A stretch of DNA of 64,000 nt from Flavobacteriales bacterium UBA852 (GCA_002295925.1 DBGO01000010.1:62001-126000); one strand, 5' to 3'. Positions 35,423-44,592 are shown, numbered from the stretch's first letter. Made by a program: numbers and translations. The notes: generated from the sequence alone by a model not told the origin.

Positions 35423-36394
35423 ATGAGCAACTATTTGGAAACCACCAAAAATGTATATAAAGAAGCTGCCGAAACGCCCGATGTGGGATTATGTTGCACA
35501 ACAACACCCGTTTGGCAGTTGCCGGGATTATCAATTCCCAATATAATGCTTGAAATGAATTACGGCTGCGGCTCAACCATTCATCCGCGCGATTTGGTAA
35601 ACAATCCTTCTGTTTTATATGTTGGCGTTGGCGGCGGTATGGAATTGTTGCAATTTGCTTATTTCAGCCGCAGAAAAAACAGCATTACAGGCGTTGATGT
35701 AGTAGATGAAATGCTTGATGCTGCCGATAAAAATCTTCGCTTAGCCGAAAAAGAAAACCCTTGGTTTAAACGCAATTTCGTTTCTCTGAAAAAAGGAAAT
35801 GCCTTGGATTTACCTATTGAAGACAACAGCATTGATGTTGCCGCTCAAAATTGTTTGTTCAATATTTTCACAAAAGAAGATTTGCAAAAGGCATTAAAAG
35901 AAATGTATCGTGTGCTCAAACCGCACGGAAAATTAGTCATGTCCGACCCGGTGAGTGAAGATATTATTCCCGACAATTTAAAGCAAGACGAACGCTTGCG
36001 CGCATTATGTCTTACGGGTGTATTACCTATGCAAGAATATATAGATATGATTGCTTCCGTAGGGTTTGGAACAATAGAAATACGAGCCAAACGTCCTTAT
36101 CGCATTCTTTCGCCCAATCATTATCAAACCGATAAGAATATTTACATTGAAAGCATTGAAGTTTGTGCCATAAAAGACCCTATGCCCGAAGACGGTCCTT
36201 GTGTATTTACCGGGAAAACAGCTATTTATTTTGGCAATGAGGAGTATTTTGATGATAATAAAGGGCATATTTTGATGCAAAATCAACCCTTGGCAATTTG
36301 CGATAAAACAGCCCAAGCATTGAAAAAACTAAACCGTAACGATATATTTATTTCTCCCTCAACCTACTTTTACGACGGCGGAGGATGTTGTTAA
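35423..36394 (+). CDS. arsM: Arsenite methyltransferase of the arsenosugar type (ArsM)
   Basis: SAM-dependent enzyme that methylates trivalent arsenic. The 323 aa have a Rossmann SAM site (LYVGVGGGMELLQFA about residues 70-84, then GVDVVDEML) and cysteines placed as in ArsM enzymes: a Cys pair near the N-terminus (GLCCTTTP, 24-25), YGCGS (49), AAQNCLFNIF (about 147) and RALCLTGVLP (about 197). A distal domain (about 240-323) ends in DGGGCC. N-terminal YKEAAETPDVGLCC and the C-terminal domain match the subfamily annotated for arsenosugar biosynthesis. It is followed 10 bp later by an AhpD-like gene; the radical SAM partner ArsS, often nearby, is not in the window. Confidence 0.85.
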   Translation: MSNYLETTKNVYKEAAETPDVGLCCTTTPVWQLPGLSIPNIMLEMNYGCGSTIHPRDLVNNPSVLYVGVGGGMELLQFAYFSRRKNSITGVDVVDEMLDAADKNLRLAEKENPWFKRNFVSLKKGNALDLPIEDNSIDVAAQNCLFNIFTKEDLQKALKEMYRVLKPHGKLVMSDPVSEDIIPDNLKQDERLRALCLTGVLPMQEYIDMIASVGFGTIEIRAKRPYRILSPNHYQTDKNIYIESIEVCAIKDPMPEDGPCVFTGKTAIYFGNEEYFDDNKGHILMQNQPLAICDKTAQALKKLNRNDIFISPSTYFYDGGGCC

Positions 36395-36404
36395 AACCTC
36401 TATT

Positions 36405-36965
36405 ATGGCACATATACAAGTAATTGAACACCACGAAGCCGAAGGCGAACTTAAAACCATTTACGACAATTTGGTGAAAACCAGAGGCAAATTAGCCGAG
36501 GTTCACAAAATTCAGAGTTTAAACCCGAAAAGCATTGTCAATCATATGGATTTATATATGACCATTATGTTTGGAAAATCGCCATTGAAACGTTATCAGC
36601 GTGAGATGTTGGGAGTTGTAGTTTCTCGTGCCAACAACTGCGAATATTGCCAAAAACACCATTTGGAAGCGCTTAATTTTTATTGGAAAGATGACGAAAA
36701 AGCTGAAAAGTTCCGAAACAATTACCGAAGTATTCCTCTTAACACCGTAGATACTTTATTATGCGACTATGCGCATCATTTAACAGTTAACCCTTCTGTT
36801 GATACAAAAACCAAATTCATCGACCCGCTTAAAAAATCAGGGCTGTCGGACCGAGCCATTCTCGATGCCAATCTGATTATTTCCTACTTTAACTTTGTCA
36901 ATCGAATGGTTTTAGGCTTAGGTGTAAACCTCGAACAAGACGGAGGGAGCGGATACAAATATTAA
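36405..36965 (+). CDS. AhpD-like peroxidase-related protein
   Basis: Carboxymuconolactone decarboxylase/AhpD superfamily, 186 aa, of the all-helical peroxidase-related type. The redox motif CEYCQKHH (about residues 80-87) keeps both cysteines and the downstream His; the preceding REMLGVVVSRANN and the later ISYFNFVNRMVLGLGV are typical. It probably reduces peroxides or handles thiol chemistry in the cytoplasm. It sits 10 bp after arsM, and proteins of this kind accompany arsenosugar genes in other bacteria, so a link to arsenic metabolism is likely but inferred. Confidence 0.82.
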   Translation: MAHIQVIEHHEAEGELKTIYDNLVKTRGKLAEVHKIQSLNPKSIVNHMDLYMTIMFGKSPLKRYQREMLGVVVSRANNCEYCQKHHLEALNFYWKDDEKAEKFRNNYRSIPLNTVDTLLCDYAHHLTVNPSVDTKTKFIDPLKKSGLSDRAILDANLIISYFNFVNRMVLGLGVNLEQDGGSGYKY

Positions 36966-37033
36966 TCTTGAAATTTTAAATAATTAATCTATAAAATAAT
37001 TCATTTTCATCCTCTGACAAAATTGCAGTTTAG

Positions 37034-37041
37034 TACCTTTG
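37034..37041 (+). promoter_or_regulatory. -7 promoter element (TACCTTTG) for cbpA
   Basis: Exact TAnnTTTG match 52 bp before the cbpA ATG. A possible weak -33 (CTGAC) lies near 37013. No CIRCE-type inverted repeat is present. Confidence 0.55.
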
Positions 37042-37075
37042 GAATAATATTTGACATTCGTTTACACAAATTATT

Positions 37076-37082
37076 AAGGAGG
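37076..37082 (+). promoter_or_regulatory. Strong Shine-Dalgarno sequence before cbpA
   Basis: AAGGAGG is perfectly complementary to the 16S rRNA tail, 11 nt before the ATG. This is unusual in Bacteroidota, where most leaders lack such sequences and the anti-Shine-Dalgarno is largely sequestered. Other starts in this window show nothing comparable. Confidence 0.6.
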
Positions 37083-37093
37083 ACTGAACAGAT

Positions 37094-38041
37094 ATGGATT
37101 ATAAAGATTATTACAAAATATTAGGCGTTAGCAAAAATGCCACACAAGACGAAATAAAAAAAGCTTACCGAAAATTAGCAAAGCAATATCACCCTGACAA
37201 AAATCAGGGGAATCAAGAAGCCGAAGAAAAATTTAAAGAAATTTCTGAGGCTTACGAAGTATTGGGCAACGAAGAAAACCGTAAAAAATATGATGAATTA
37301 GGTGCCAATTGGAAAAACTTCCAACAAAGTGGCCCGCAAGGTGGCGGTGGTTTTGATTGGTCGCAATTTTACCAAGGTGGTGGTGGTGGCGGAGCTCACT
37401 ACACATATGAAGGCGACCCCGAAATGTTTTCCGATTTCTTTAATAGTTTCTTTGGCGGAGGTTTTAGCGGCGGAGCATCGGCAGGTGGCAGACGCAGCCG
37501 CAGAACACGTGCCTACAAAGGGCAAGATTATGAAGCCGAAATGGAAATCAATCTGGAAGAAGCCTATCACGGAACTACACGCATTATAAATGTAAACGGA
37601 AAAAAATTACGCATTAAGCTAAAACCGGGTATGTACGAAGGGCAAAAAATTAAGCTCAAAGGAAAAGGTGCTCCCGGAATAAACGGTGGAGAAAACGGTG
37701 ATTTATATATTACCATCCACATACAAAAACACCCTAAATTTGAACGCAAAGGCGATGACCTTTACACCGACTTACCTATAGATTTATACACTGCCGTTTT
37801 AGGCGGTAAAGTAACCGTACATACCTTGGGCGGAGATGTTAATTTAACTATTCCCAAAGGTACCTCGGGTGGAAAAACACTTCGCTTGAAAGGTAAAGGA
37901 ATGCCACACTACAATGGTTCGGGGTATGGCGATTTATATGTAAAAACACGGATAATTGTTCCAACCGATTTATCGGAGGAAGAAGAAGAACTTTTTAAAA
38001 AATTAAAAGAATTGCGTACTAAAAAAGAAACTACTGTTTAA
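37094..38041 (+). CDS. cbpA: DnaJ-class co-chaperone CbpA-like (no zinc finger)
   Basis: Class B J-protein stimulating DnaK. The 315 aa begin with a J domain (about residues 1-68) with the HPD triad (33-35, in YHPDKNQG). A Gly/Phe-rich linker (about 75-125) follows, then directly the two beta-sandwich substrate domains (IINVNGKKLRIKLKPGMYEG, KLKGKGAPG; later TLGGDVNLTIPKGTSGG) without the four CxxCxGxG zinc repeats of true DnaJ. It is followed after 18 bp by a small unknown gene. The strong ribosome-binding site suggests efficient translation. Confidence 0.92.
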   Translation: MDYKDYYKILGVSKNATQDEIKKAYRKLAKQYHPDKNQGNQEAEEKFKEISEAYEVLGNEENRKKYDELGANWKNFQQSGPQGGGGFDWSQFYQGGGGGGAHYTYEGDPEMFSDFFNSFFGGGFSGGASAGGRRSRRTRAYKGQDYEAEMEINLEEAYHGTTRIINVNGKKLRIKLKPGMYEGQKIKLKGKGAPGINGGENGDLYITIHIQKHPKFERKGDDLYTDLPIDLYTAVLGGKVTVHTLGGDVNLTIPKGTSGGKTLRLKGKGMPHYNGSGYGDLYVKTRIIVPTDLSEEEEELFKKLKELRTKKETTV

Positions 38042-38059
38042 CTGTCAAAAAACTAAAAA

Positions 38060-38410
38060 ATGGAAGCATTAATACAATATATACTCTATAATAACAGTGC
38101 GTTGGCTGAATTTAACGATGCCTTTTATCATTCAAAAATGACTCATTACGCCTCGGAACTGATTGAAGAATTTGATTTTTCCGAAGAAGAATTCTTACAA
38201 GCATTAAACAAAGCATCCAACACATTCAAAACACTTGATATACCGGTTCAAAATCATATCAGAAAAATATATAAAATAGAAAACGGTATCAGTTATTACG
38301 ATTTTAAACTTTCACCCTTGGCCTATGCTTTAATATTAGTCAACGGCGATACACACAATCCGAATGTAGCCAAACTTCAAATAGAACTTATCAATAAAAT
38401 ATTAGATTAA
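38060..38410 (+). CDS. Small protein of unknown function downstream of cbpA
   Basis: The 116 aa are acidic, soluble and mainly helical (SELIEEFDFSEEEFLQALNK, then IRKIYKIENGISYYDFKLS, and a final KLQIELINKIL). No known motif is recognised. In other bacteria cbpA is followed by the modulator gene cbpM, but this sequence lacks the MerR-like helix-turn-helix seen there, so I do not call it CbpM. Spacing of 18 bp and a terminator right after it argue for co-transcription with cbpA. Confidence 0.65.
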   Translation: MEALIQYILYNNSALAEFNDAFYHSKMTHYASELIEEFDFSEEEFLQALNKASNTFKTLDIPVQNHIRKIYKIENGISYYDFKLSPLAYALILVNGDTHNPNVAKLQIELINKILD

Positions 38411-38430
38411 ATCAATTGATTATTCTTATC

Positions 38431-38459
38431 AAAGCTGTCTTCTAAAGGCAGCTTTTTTT
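38431..38459 (+). terminator. Intrinsic terminator after the cbpA unit
   Basis: AAAGCTGTC, loop TTCTAAA, GGCAGCTTT and a T-run: a 9-bp stem with one G-T pair, 20 bp past the small gene. Confidence 0.85.
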
Positions 38460-38560
38460 ATTTGCACAAAAACTTGGCACAGATACCCTTCATCAAAAAT
38501 ATTCTTTCATTTTCATAAAAAAATCCGATTTTTACGGTTCGCTAAAAATATTTATACCTT

Positions 38561-41215
38561 ATGATTAAAAATGTTTTATCGGCAGTAGCCATATCGTTTA
38601 TTATTTTCGGATGTAAATCCACACAAAAAGTCAGCAACAACATACAAACCATTGAATTGGATACAATCAATGTGTTTTCTGACAAAAAAGAAGAAATTTA
38701 CAACCCTTCGGAAACAAAATATTTCGACCTTATTCATACCAAACTCGATGTTCGATTCGATTGGGAAAATCGCCGGTTATTGGGAAAAGAGCACGTATGG
38801 TTAAAACCCCATTTTTATCCGCAAAACATAGTAAACTTAGATGCTAAAGGAATGGATATTGCCGAAGTGTCATTGGTAAACTCTAAAACCAATGCGTCAC
38901 AACCTTTGCAATATGAATACGACGGCATGATATTGTCTATAAAATTACCGCAAACCGTTACACGAAAAGACACCGTTGAACTGTCAATTTCTTACACTGC
39001 CAAACCTGACGAATACGAAAGTGGCGGAAGTGCTGCAATCACTGAAGATAAAGGGTTATATTTTATCAACCCTGACGGTAAAACACCCAACAAACCAAAG
39101 CAAATTTGGACACAAGGCGAAACAGAAGCCAATTCACGCTGGTTTCCTACAATAGACAGTCCTAATCAAAAATCCACTCAAGAAATTGCCATAACCGTTG
39201 ACACTTCTTACATAACCCTTTCCAACGGATTATTGGTAATGAGCGAATTGAACGGCGACGGTACCCGTACCGACCATTGGGAGATGAAACTCAAACACGC
39301 CCCTTATTTGTTTATGATGGCAGTTGGCGATTTTGCCGAAATTAAAGATCACTGGCGCGACATTGAGGTAAACTATTATGTAGAACACCCTTACGCTCCT
39401 TATGCCAAAGATATTTTTGGCAACACGCCTGAAATGCTCGAATTTTACTCACAACGCCTGGGATATGATTATCCTTGGACCAAGTATCATCAGGTTGTTG
39501 TTCGCGATTACGTAAGCGGTGCAATGGAAAATACATCGTGCGTTATTCATGGCGAATTTGTACAACGGACAAAACGTGAATTACTTGATGATGATAATGA
39601 AGACATTGTTGCTCACGAATTATTTCACCATTGGTTTGGCGATTTGGTTACCTGCGAATCGTGGGCAAACTTACCCTTAAACGAATCGTTTGCCACTTAT
39701 GGCGAATATTTATGGATGGAATATAAGTACGGAAAAGATGAAGCCGATTATCACATTTACAACGATTTAATGCAATACCTAAACGAATCTCTGCACAAGC
39801 AAGTGGACTTAATCCGGTTTGATTATGAAGACAAAGAAGATATGTTCGATGCACATTCTTATCAAAAAGGCGGACGAGTATTGCATATGCTACGTAATTA
39901 TGTTGGTGATGATGCTTTCTTTACATCTTTGCAAAAATACTTGAAAGACAACCAATTTACCGATGTAGAAATTCACGAATTGCGCTTGGCTTTTGAAGAT
40001 GTTACCGGTGAAGATTTAAACTGGTTTTTCAACCAATGGTTTTTGTCTTCCGGTCATCCGATGCTAAACATAGATTACTCATATGTAGAATATACCGACA
40101 CGGTATTGGTTACCATTGAGCAATTACAAGATTTAGAAACAACCCCATTGTTTCGCCTTCCCAATCGAATAGATGTTTATGACAATGAAGGCAAAGTAAA
40201 CGAGCATTTTGTTGAGATTACAAAAGCTAAAGAAACATTTGCTTTTAAAGTAAACCAAGGCGAAAAAAGAGGTGAACCCAAACTAGTAAATGTTGATGCC
40301 GAAAAAATATTATTGGGTGAAAAAGTGGATAATAAAAACAAAGATTGGCTACGTTTTCAATATTACAATGCGCCATTGTTTTTAGACCGCTACGAAGCTG
40401 TAATTGCCTTACAAAAATACAGCGATTCATTATCCATAGCCACTGTTGTGGATGCGCTCAACGATAAATTTTGGGCAATTCGTTTAAAAGCTGTTAAAGG
40501 ATTGGATAATGCATTAGTTTACGGAAATATAAAAGAAACCATTAAAGCGAAATTGGAAAATTTGGCTTTAAAAGATGAGAAATCAAAAGTGCGCGCGGCA
40601 GCGATAGACAAACTGCGCAGCGCCTTCAAAGAAGAGTCTCTTTCCATTTACGAAAAAGCTTTGAATGATTCTTCATATTTAGTGGAATCTCGAGCTTTAT
40701 ATGCTCTTATGGAATTTGATAAAGACAAAGCAATGGCTTTTGCCAAAAAGAATGAAAATATCAAAAACAGCACGGTACTAATTGCTATTGGAGGATTATA
40801 CTCTCAATACGGAGATGAAAGCGCTTTCGATTTTTATGAAAGAGCTTATAATACGATGGATGCTTACAGCAAATACCAACTTACTTTCAACTTTGGTAAA
40901 TATTTGCAACACCAGTCCTATGATATTATTATAAAAGGGTTACCTTATCTATATGATATGGCCGAAAACGGCGGAATGTGGTGGTTGCGCTACTCGGGTT
41001 ATATGACAGCCAAAGATTTAATAAAAACCCTCAACGACAGAAAAAAATTGCTGGAACGTGAAGAAAAAGATTTAAGCAAAGACCCCAAAAAACAAATGGA
41101 AATAAAAGAAGAACTTAAAACGGTAGAAAATTTAATTTCCGAGATTGAAAATAAAATAAATGAACTAAAAGCAAAAGAAAATCATCCGATGCTTAAAAAA
41201 TATCTGGAAGAATAA
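38561..41215 (+). CDS. M1 family aminopeptidase lipoprotein
   Basis: Zinc aminopeptidase, 884 aa. The N-terminus is a lipoprotein signal with lipobox IIFGC (Cys18), so it probably acts in the periplasm or at the outer membrane. Active-site motifs: exopeptidase signature GAMENTS (about residues 325-331), zinc motif HELFHHW (about 351-357) with the third ligand in NLPLNESFA about 19 residues later, and a Tyr-containing segment after it. The N-terminal beta domain is at about 40-245 and the C-terminal HEAT-like repeats at about 610-790 (AIRLKAVKGLDNAL, KVRAAAIDKL). The last ~60 residues form a Lys/Glu coiled coil. Single-gene unit between two terminators. Confidence 0.93.
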   Translation: MIKNVLSAVAISFIIFGCKSTQKVSNNIQTIELDTINVFSDKKEEIYNPSETKYFDLIHTKLDVRFDWENRRLLGKEHVWLKPHFYPQNIVNLDAKGMDIAEVSLVNSKTNASQPLQYEYDGMILSIKLPQTVTRKDTVELSISYTAKPDEYESGGSAAITEDKGLYFINPDGKTPNKPKQIWTQGETEANSRWFPTIDSPNQKSTQEIAITVDTSYITLSNGLLVMSELNGDGTRTDHWEMKLKHAPYLFMMAVGDFAEIKDHWRDIEVNYYVEHPYAPYAKDIFGNTPEMLEFYSQRLGYDYPWTKYHQVVVRDYVSGAMENTSCVIHGEFVQRTKRELLDDDNEDIVAHELFHHWFGDLVTCESWANLPLNESFATYGEYLWMEYKYGKDEADYHIYNDLMQYLNESLHKQVDLIRFDYEDKEDMFDAHSYQKGGRVLHMLRNYVGDDAFFTSLQKYLKDNQFTDVEIHELRLAFEDVTGEDLNWFFNQWFLSSGHPMLNIDYSYVEYTDTVLVTIEQLQDLETTPLFRLPNRIDVYDNEGKVNEHFVEITKAKETFAFKVNQGEKRGEPKLVNVDAEKILLGEKVDNKNKDWLRFQYYNAPLFLDRYEAVIALQKYSDSLSIATVVDALNDKFWAIRLKAVKGLDNALVYGNIKETIKAKLENLALKDEKSKVRAAAIDKLRSAFKEESLSIYEKALNDSSYLVESRALYALMEFDKDKAMAFAKKNENIKNSTVLIAIGGLYSQYGDESAFDFYERAYNTMDAYSKYQLTFNFGKYLQHQSYDIIIKGLPYLYDMAENGGMWWLRYSGYMTAKDLIKTLNDRKKLLEREEKDLSKDPKKQMEIKEELKTVENLISEIENKINELKAKENHPMLKKYLEE

Positions 41216-41237
41216 TAGTTTTTAAGGTTACATTTAT

Positions 41238-41272
41238 AAAAAAGCTGTCTAATAATTAGACAGCTTTTTTTT
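41238..41272. terminator. Bidirectional terminator between M1 peptidase and thioesterase
   Basis: AAAAAAGCTGTCTAAT pairs with ATTAGACAGCTTTTTT around a minimal loop. The A-run and T-run on either side let it serve both convergent genes. Its GCTGTC core resembles the cbpA terminator. Confidence 0.88.
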
Positions 41273-41312
41273 ATTAAACAGAATATGCTGTATGCTTATA
41301 AACCTTAGATTT

Positions 41313-41723
41313 TTACTCCCAAATTTTAGATGTTCGGTAAACGGTTCCTTTGAATAAGGCAACCAATTGCTTTTCTTGATTTTTTATTTCTACTTCGTAA
41401 ACACCGATTTTGTTGGTTACGGATTTTTCAAATGCTTCGGCAATTAGCGTATCACCGGCTTTTACAGGCAATAAATGAGAAATGGATGTTTCTACCGAAA
41501 CGGCTTTTTGTCCGTGACTGTTGGCAGCAAAAGCCAAGGCACTGTCGGCTAAGCTGTATGTGATGCCGCCGTGTGCAATGTAAAAACCGTTGAGCATTTC
41601 TTCACGCACTTTCATTTGCAATCGGCAATATCCTTCTTTCACTTCTTCCACCTCAATTCCTAACCATCGACTAAAAGCATCGTTGGCCATCATTACATCA
41701 ACAACTTGCTTGTTTTTCAGCAT
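41313..41723 (-). CDS. PaaI-like hotdog-fold thioesterase
   Basis: Acyl-CoA thioesterase of the PaaI type, 136 aa, a single hotdog domain. The family signature is GFYIAHGGITYSLADSALAF (about residues 46-65), which carries the HGG turn and the catalytic acid region, followed by AVSVETSISHLLPVKAGDTL. In other bacteria PaaI hydrolyses phenylacetyl-CoA derivatives, but no paa genes are near, so the substrate is open. The stop of the gene lies 40 bp from the shared terminator; the PorE-like gene ends 4 bp upstream of its ATG, so the two are probably co-transcribed. Confidence 0.87.
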   Translation of the reverse strand: MLKNKQVVDVMMANDAFSRWLGIEVEEVKEGYCRLQMKVREEMLNGFYIAHGGITYSLADSALAFAANSHGQKAVSVETSISHLLPVKAGDTLIAEAFEKSVTNKIGVYEVEIKNQEKQLVALFKGTVYRTSKIWE

Positions 41724-41727
41724 ATGA

Positions 41728-44592
41728 TTAATTGATTTTTTTGCCGTAAAAATTTACTTTAATGAGCTCTTCCATCAACATTCGTTTACCATTATAAAAT
41801 GGTGTTATCCAAGCATCTTCTTGACCTGCTTTTATAATTTTTTGACGTAAAACTTCTGCTTCTCCCATAGTATTAAATTCACCCTGTGTGAAACGGGTAA
41901 TTCCATCAGGATAAGGGGTAATTACAGGCTGTCCGAATTGAATTAAATGGTCGTATTTATAATTTTCGGGATGGCGATAAGCGGCAATTTGCACTTTAAA
42001 GGTTAAACCTTCGGCACATTTGCTTCCGCCCATTCGTAAGAGTTTATTGTAAACAGCTGTATCGTTCAAATCTTTTCCGATAAACCATGAAAAATCAACC
42101 AATTCGTCGTTTTCGCAAGGTGATTTGGCGTATTCATCCACTGTTTTTCGTTTTCCAAAAACAAAAACCGTAACAAATGCATCCTGACTGGCTTTTTCTT
42201 GTTTTATTAATTCTACCCGGAATTTTTCTGCTTCTACCAAAGTTTCAAACGGTCCGTATGAATAACGAGTAACACCATCGGGATATGTTTTTTTGTTTAT
42301 TTTTCCGTATTTGCTCATTTTAGCCAAAAATTCTTGCAATTGAGCATCGGTTGTATCGGTTGTTGCAGCAATTTCTACCTTAAACGTAACGCCCTTTATT
42401 ACTTTTTCATCTGCCTCGGTCAAGCCGTTTTCTTTTAATGTAACCAAGCTGTCATTGTCTAAGGTAAATCCGGCATTATCTACAAACTCACTGTTTTCTT
42501 CTTTTTGTTGTTTAATTTCTTCTTTATTCACCAACTCATCGTGAACCGTAAGTTGCGAACGCATTATGGCTAAATCATAGATGTCTTTATATTTTTCTTG
42601 AACCGTTAATTCTTGACCGTGATCCATAATGGTAACATCTTTTTCGGCAATTTCACGGCTTACTTTAGACAACAATCGTTTGTAGGTTTCTGCTTCGGCA
42701 AGAGTTTTAAACGGGCCCATTACTACTTTTTCCGTACCGTCGGGTTGCGGTTGTGTTCTAAATTGTACACCGGCAGCTTTTAAAGAATCTATTTGACCGG
42801 ATATTTTTTCATCGCCCAAGTCAATAAAATACTCCACGCCTTCTTCCTCAACATCTCCGTAATCTTTCAAAATTTTATTGTAAACCATTTCCATATATCC
42901 TTCAAGTGTGCTTTCTTTTTTATACTTTTCTATCTGCTTATCGAGCTTTTCTTGCAATTTTTCTTCTTGCTCGCCAACTTCGGCTACCGGTTGTTGTTTA
43001 TAATCTTCAGAATATAAATTTATATCGTGTTCAACTTGAACATAGGTATCCAAATCTTCTACATTCAGGTATTCAATTTTAGGGTCATACCCTTCAACTT
43101 CGATGGCTATTTTATATTTATTTCCGGGGGTTAAAGCCAGCATATACTTACCTGTGGCTGCATTCGATTTAAAGTTTCCTTCACTCTCTCCGGTTGTAAT
43201 ATTGGTAACACTGATATCTGCCTCTACGGGTTTATCGTTAGCGTTTACTACACCAATTACTAATGCCAAAATTGGTTTTGTACCAAATTCACCTTTTACG
43301 GTGAAAATATCATGCTGACCATTTTTACTTTTTCCTGCTGTTGAATAATAACCGGTTTTACCATCGGCAGATAGGACAAAATAACGGTCATCGCCAATCG
43401 TGTTAATCGGATAGCCAACGTTTTCGGGCGTTGAAAATTCGCCGTTTTCATCTTTTGTGGCAAAGAAAATATCGTATCCGCCCATACTGTTGTGCCCTTC
43501 TGAACTAAAGTATAAGGTTTTATCATCCGGATGGATAAAAGGTGCATCTTCGTTGTATCGTGTATTGATAGTTGGTCCTAAATTTTGGATATTTCCCCAC
43601 GAACCATCTTCTTGCTTTTCTGCCACCCACAAATCTCTACCACCGTATCCGCCTTCGCGATCACTGGCAAAATACAACAAATCTTCGCTGTTATTCATTG
43701 AAGCACTTCCCTCCCATGATTCATCTGTATTTATTTCGCCTTCTATCTTTTTTGGGCGAGACCACTCATTCCCCTCCAAATAACTAATGTAAATATCTCC
43801 ATGGTCTTTTTTTGTTGATTTATAAATAAATAATTTTTGTCCATCAATGCTTAAAGCAATACTGGCGTCATGACCTTTGGTATTAATATTCTCACCTATT
43901 GGCTCCGGTTCAAGCCATTCATCATTAAATTTATATGAAATCATAATGTCTTCGTAATAATCGCCATCGGGATCGGGTTTTCCGCTTTTATCCATTTTAC
44001 CGCCCAAACTTTTTGGTCCGCGATAAGTAAAAATTAAAACCGATTCATCCGGCGTAATAAGCGGAACATATTCTGCAGCATCGGTATTTATAGGTGGTCC
44101 TATATTTTCAATCCGCACATTTACAGAATCTTTAGTGAACTTTTTGGCATTTTCGCAATACAAAATGTTTCGGCGTGCTTTTACTTTATCTTCATCGGCA
44201 ACGGTTTCGTTTTTCATGTATTCGGTAAAATACTCTATGGCATTATCAAACATATGATTTACCATGTATGCTTTACCTAAATAAAAATTTACTTCGTTAA
44301 AATCAGGGTTGCTTTTTTTTACATCTTCTAAATATGTAATAGCTTCTTTTTTCTTGTCGTAACGGTAAGTATAAAGAATACCGACCATCAATCTGTAATA
44401 AATATCATTAGGATTTGCAGCAGCTAATTTTTCAAATATTTCAAGCGCTTTCGGATAGTTTTCTTCCTCGTAATAATACTCAGCATCTTCGAGCATTTCA
44501 CGTTCTTGCTTTTTTGAAAGCTCTTGTGAAAATAGTATATTTGTTGATAAAATTATCGACAGCACAAAAAATACAAACTTATTCATAATCAA
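41728..44592 (-). CDS. PorE-like envelope protein: TPR, PD40 propeller, CNA-B-like and SPOR-like modules
   Basis: Exported protein of 954 aa. Signal peptide about residues 1-22. TPR helices (about 28-150; KALEIFEKLAAANPNDIYYR) are followed by PD40/WD40-like beta-propeller blades (about 170-435; GQKLFIYKSTKKDHGDIYIS, DLLYFASDREGGYGGRDLW, KTLYFSSEGHNSMGGYDIF). A carboxypeptidase-regulatory-like domain comes next (about 440-520), then a coiled linker and three SPOR-like modules (about 595-650, 725-790 and 855-920) marked by PDGTEKVVMGPFKTLAEAE, PDGVTRYSYGPFETLVEAE and PDGITRFTQGEFNTMGEAE. T9SS PorE has the same front end but an OmpA-type peptidoglycan domain at the C-terminus, which is absent here. 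Role at the wall, perhaps with T9SS or motility, is inferred. Confidence 0.82.
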   Translation of the reverse strand: MIMNKFVFFVLSIILSTNILFSQELSKKQEREMLEDAEYYYEEENYPKALEIFEKLAAANPNDIYYRLMVGILYTYRYDKKKEAITYLEDVKKSNPDFNEVNFYLGKAYMVNHMFDNAIEYFTEYMKNETVADEDKVKARRNILYCENAKKFTKDSVNVRIENIGPPINTDAAEYVPLITPDESVLIFTYRGPKSLGGKMDKSGKPDPDGDYYEDIMISYKFNDEWLEPEPIGENINTKGHDASIALSIDGQKLFIYKSTKKDHGDIYISYLEGNEWSRPKKIEGEINTDESWEGSASMNNSEDLLYFASDREGGYGGRDLWVAEKQEDGSWGNIQNLGPTINTRYNEDAPFIHPDDKTLYFSSEGHNSMGGYDIFFATKDENGEFSTPENVGYPINTIGDDRYFVLSADGKTGYYSTAGKSKNGQHDIFTVKGEFGTKPILALVIGVVNANDKPVEADISVTNITTGESEGNFKSNAATGKYMLALTPGNKYKIAIEVEGYDPKIEYLNVEDLDTYVQVEHDINLYSEDYKQQPVAEVGEQEEKLQEKLDKQIEKYKKESTLEGYMEMVYNKILKDYGDVEEEGVEYFIDLGDEKISGQIDSLKAAGVQFRTQPQPDGTEKVVMGPFKTLAEAETYKRLLSKVSREIAEKDVTIMDHGQELTVQEKYKDIYDLAIMRSQLTVHDELVNKEEIKQQKEENSEFVDNAGFTLDNDSLVTLKENGLTEADEKVIKGVTFKVEIAATTDTTDAQLQEFLAKMSKYGKINKKTYPDGVTRYSYGPFETLVEAEKFRVELIKQEKASQDAFVTVFVFGKRKTVDEYAKSPCENDELVDFSWFIGKDLNDTAVYNKLLRMGGSKCAEGLTFKVQIAAYRHPENYKYDHLIQFGQPVITPYPDGITRFTQGEFNTMGEAEVLRQKIIKAGQEDAWITPFYNGKRMLMEELIKVNFYGKKIN

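Noticed and set aside
38470..38490. TTGGCAC resembling a sigma-54 -24 element upstream of the M1 peptidase
   Set aside because: No GC dinucleotide lies at the -12 position with correct spacing.
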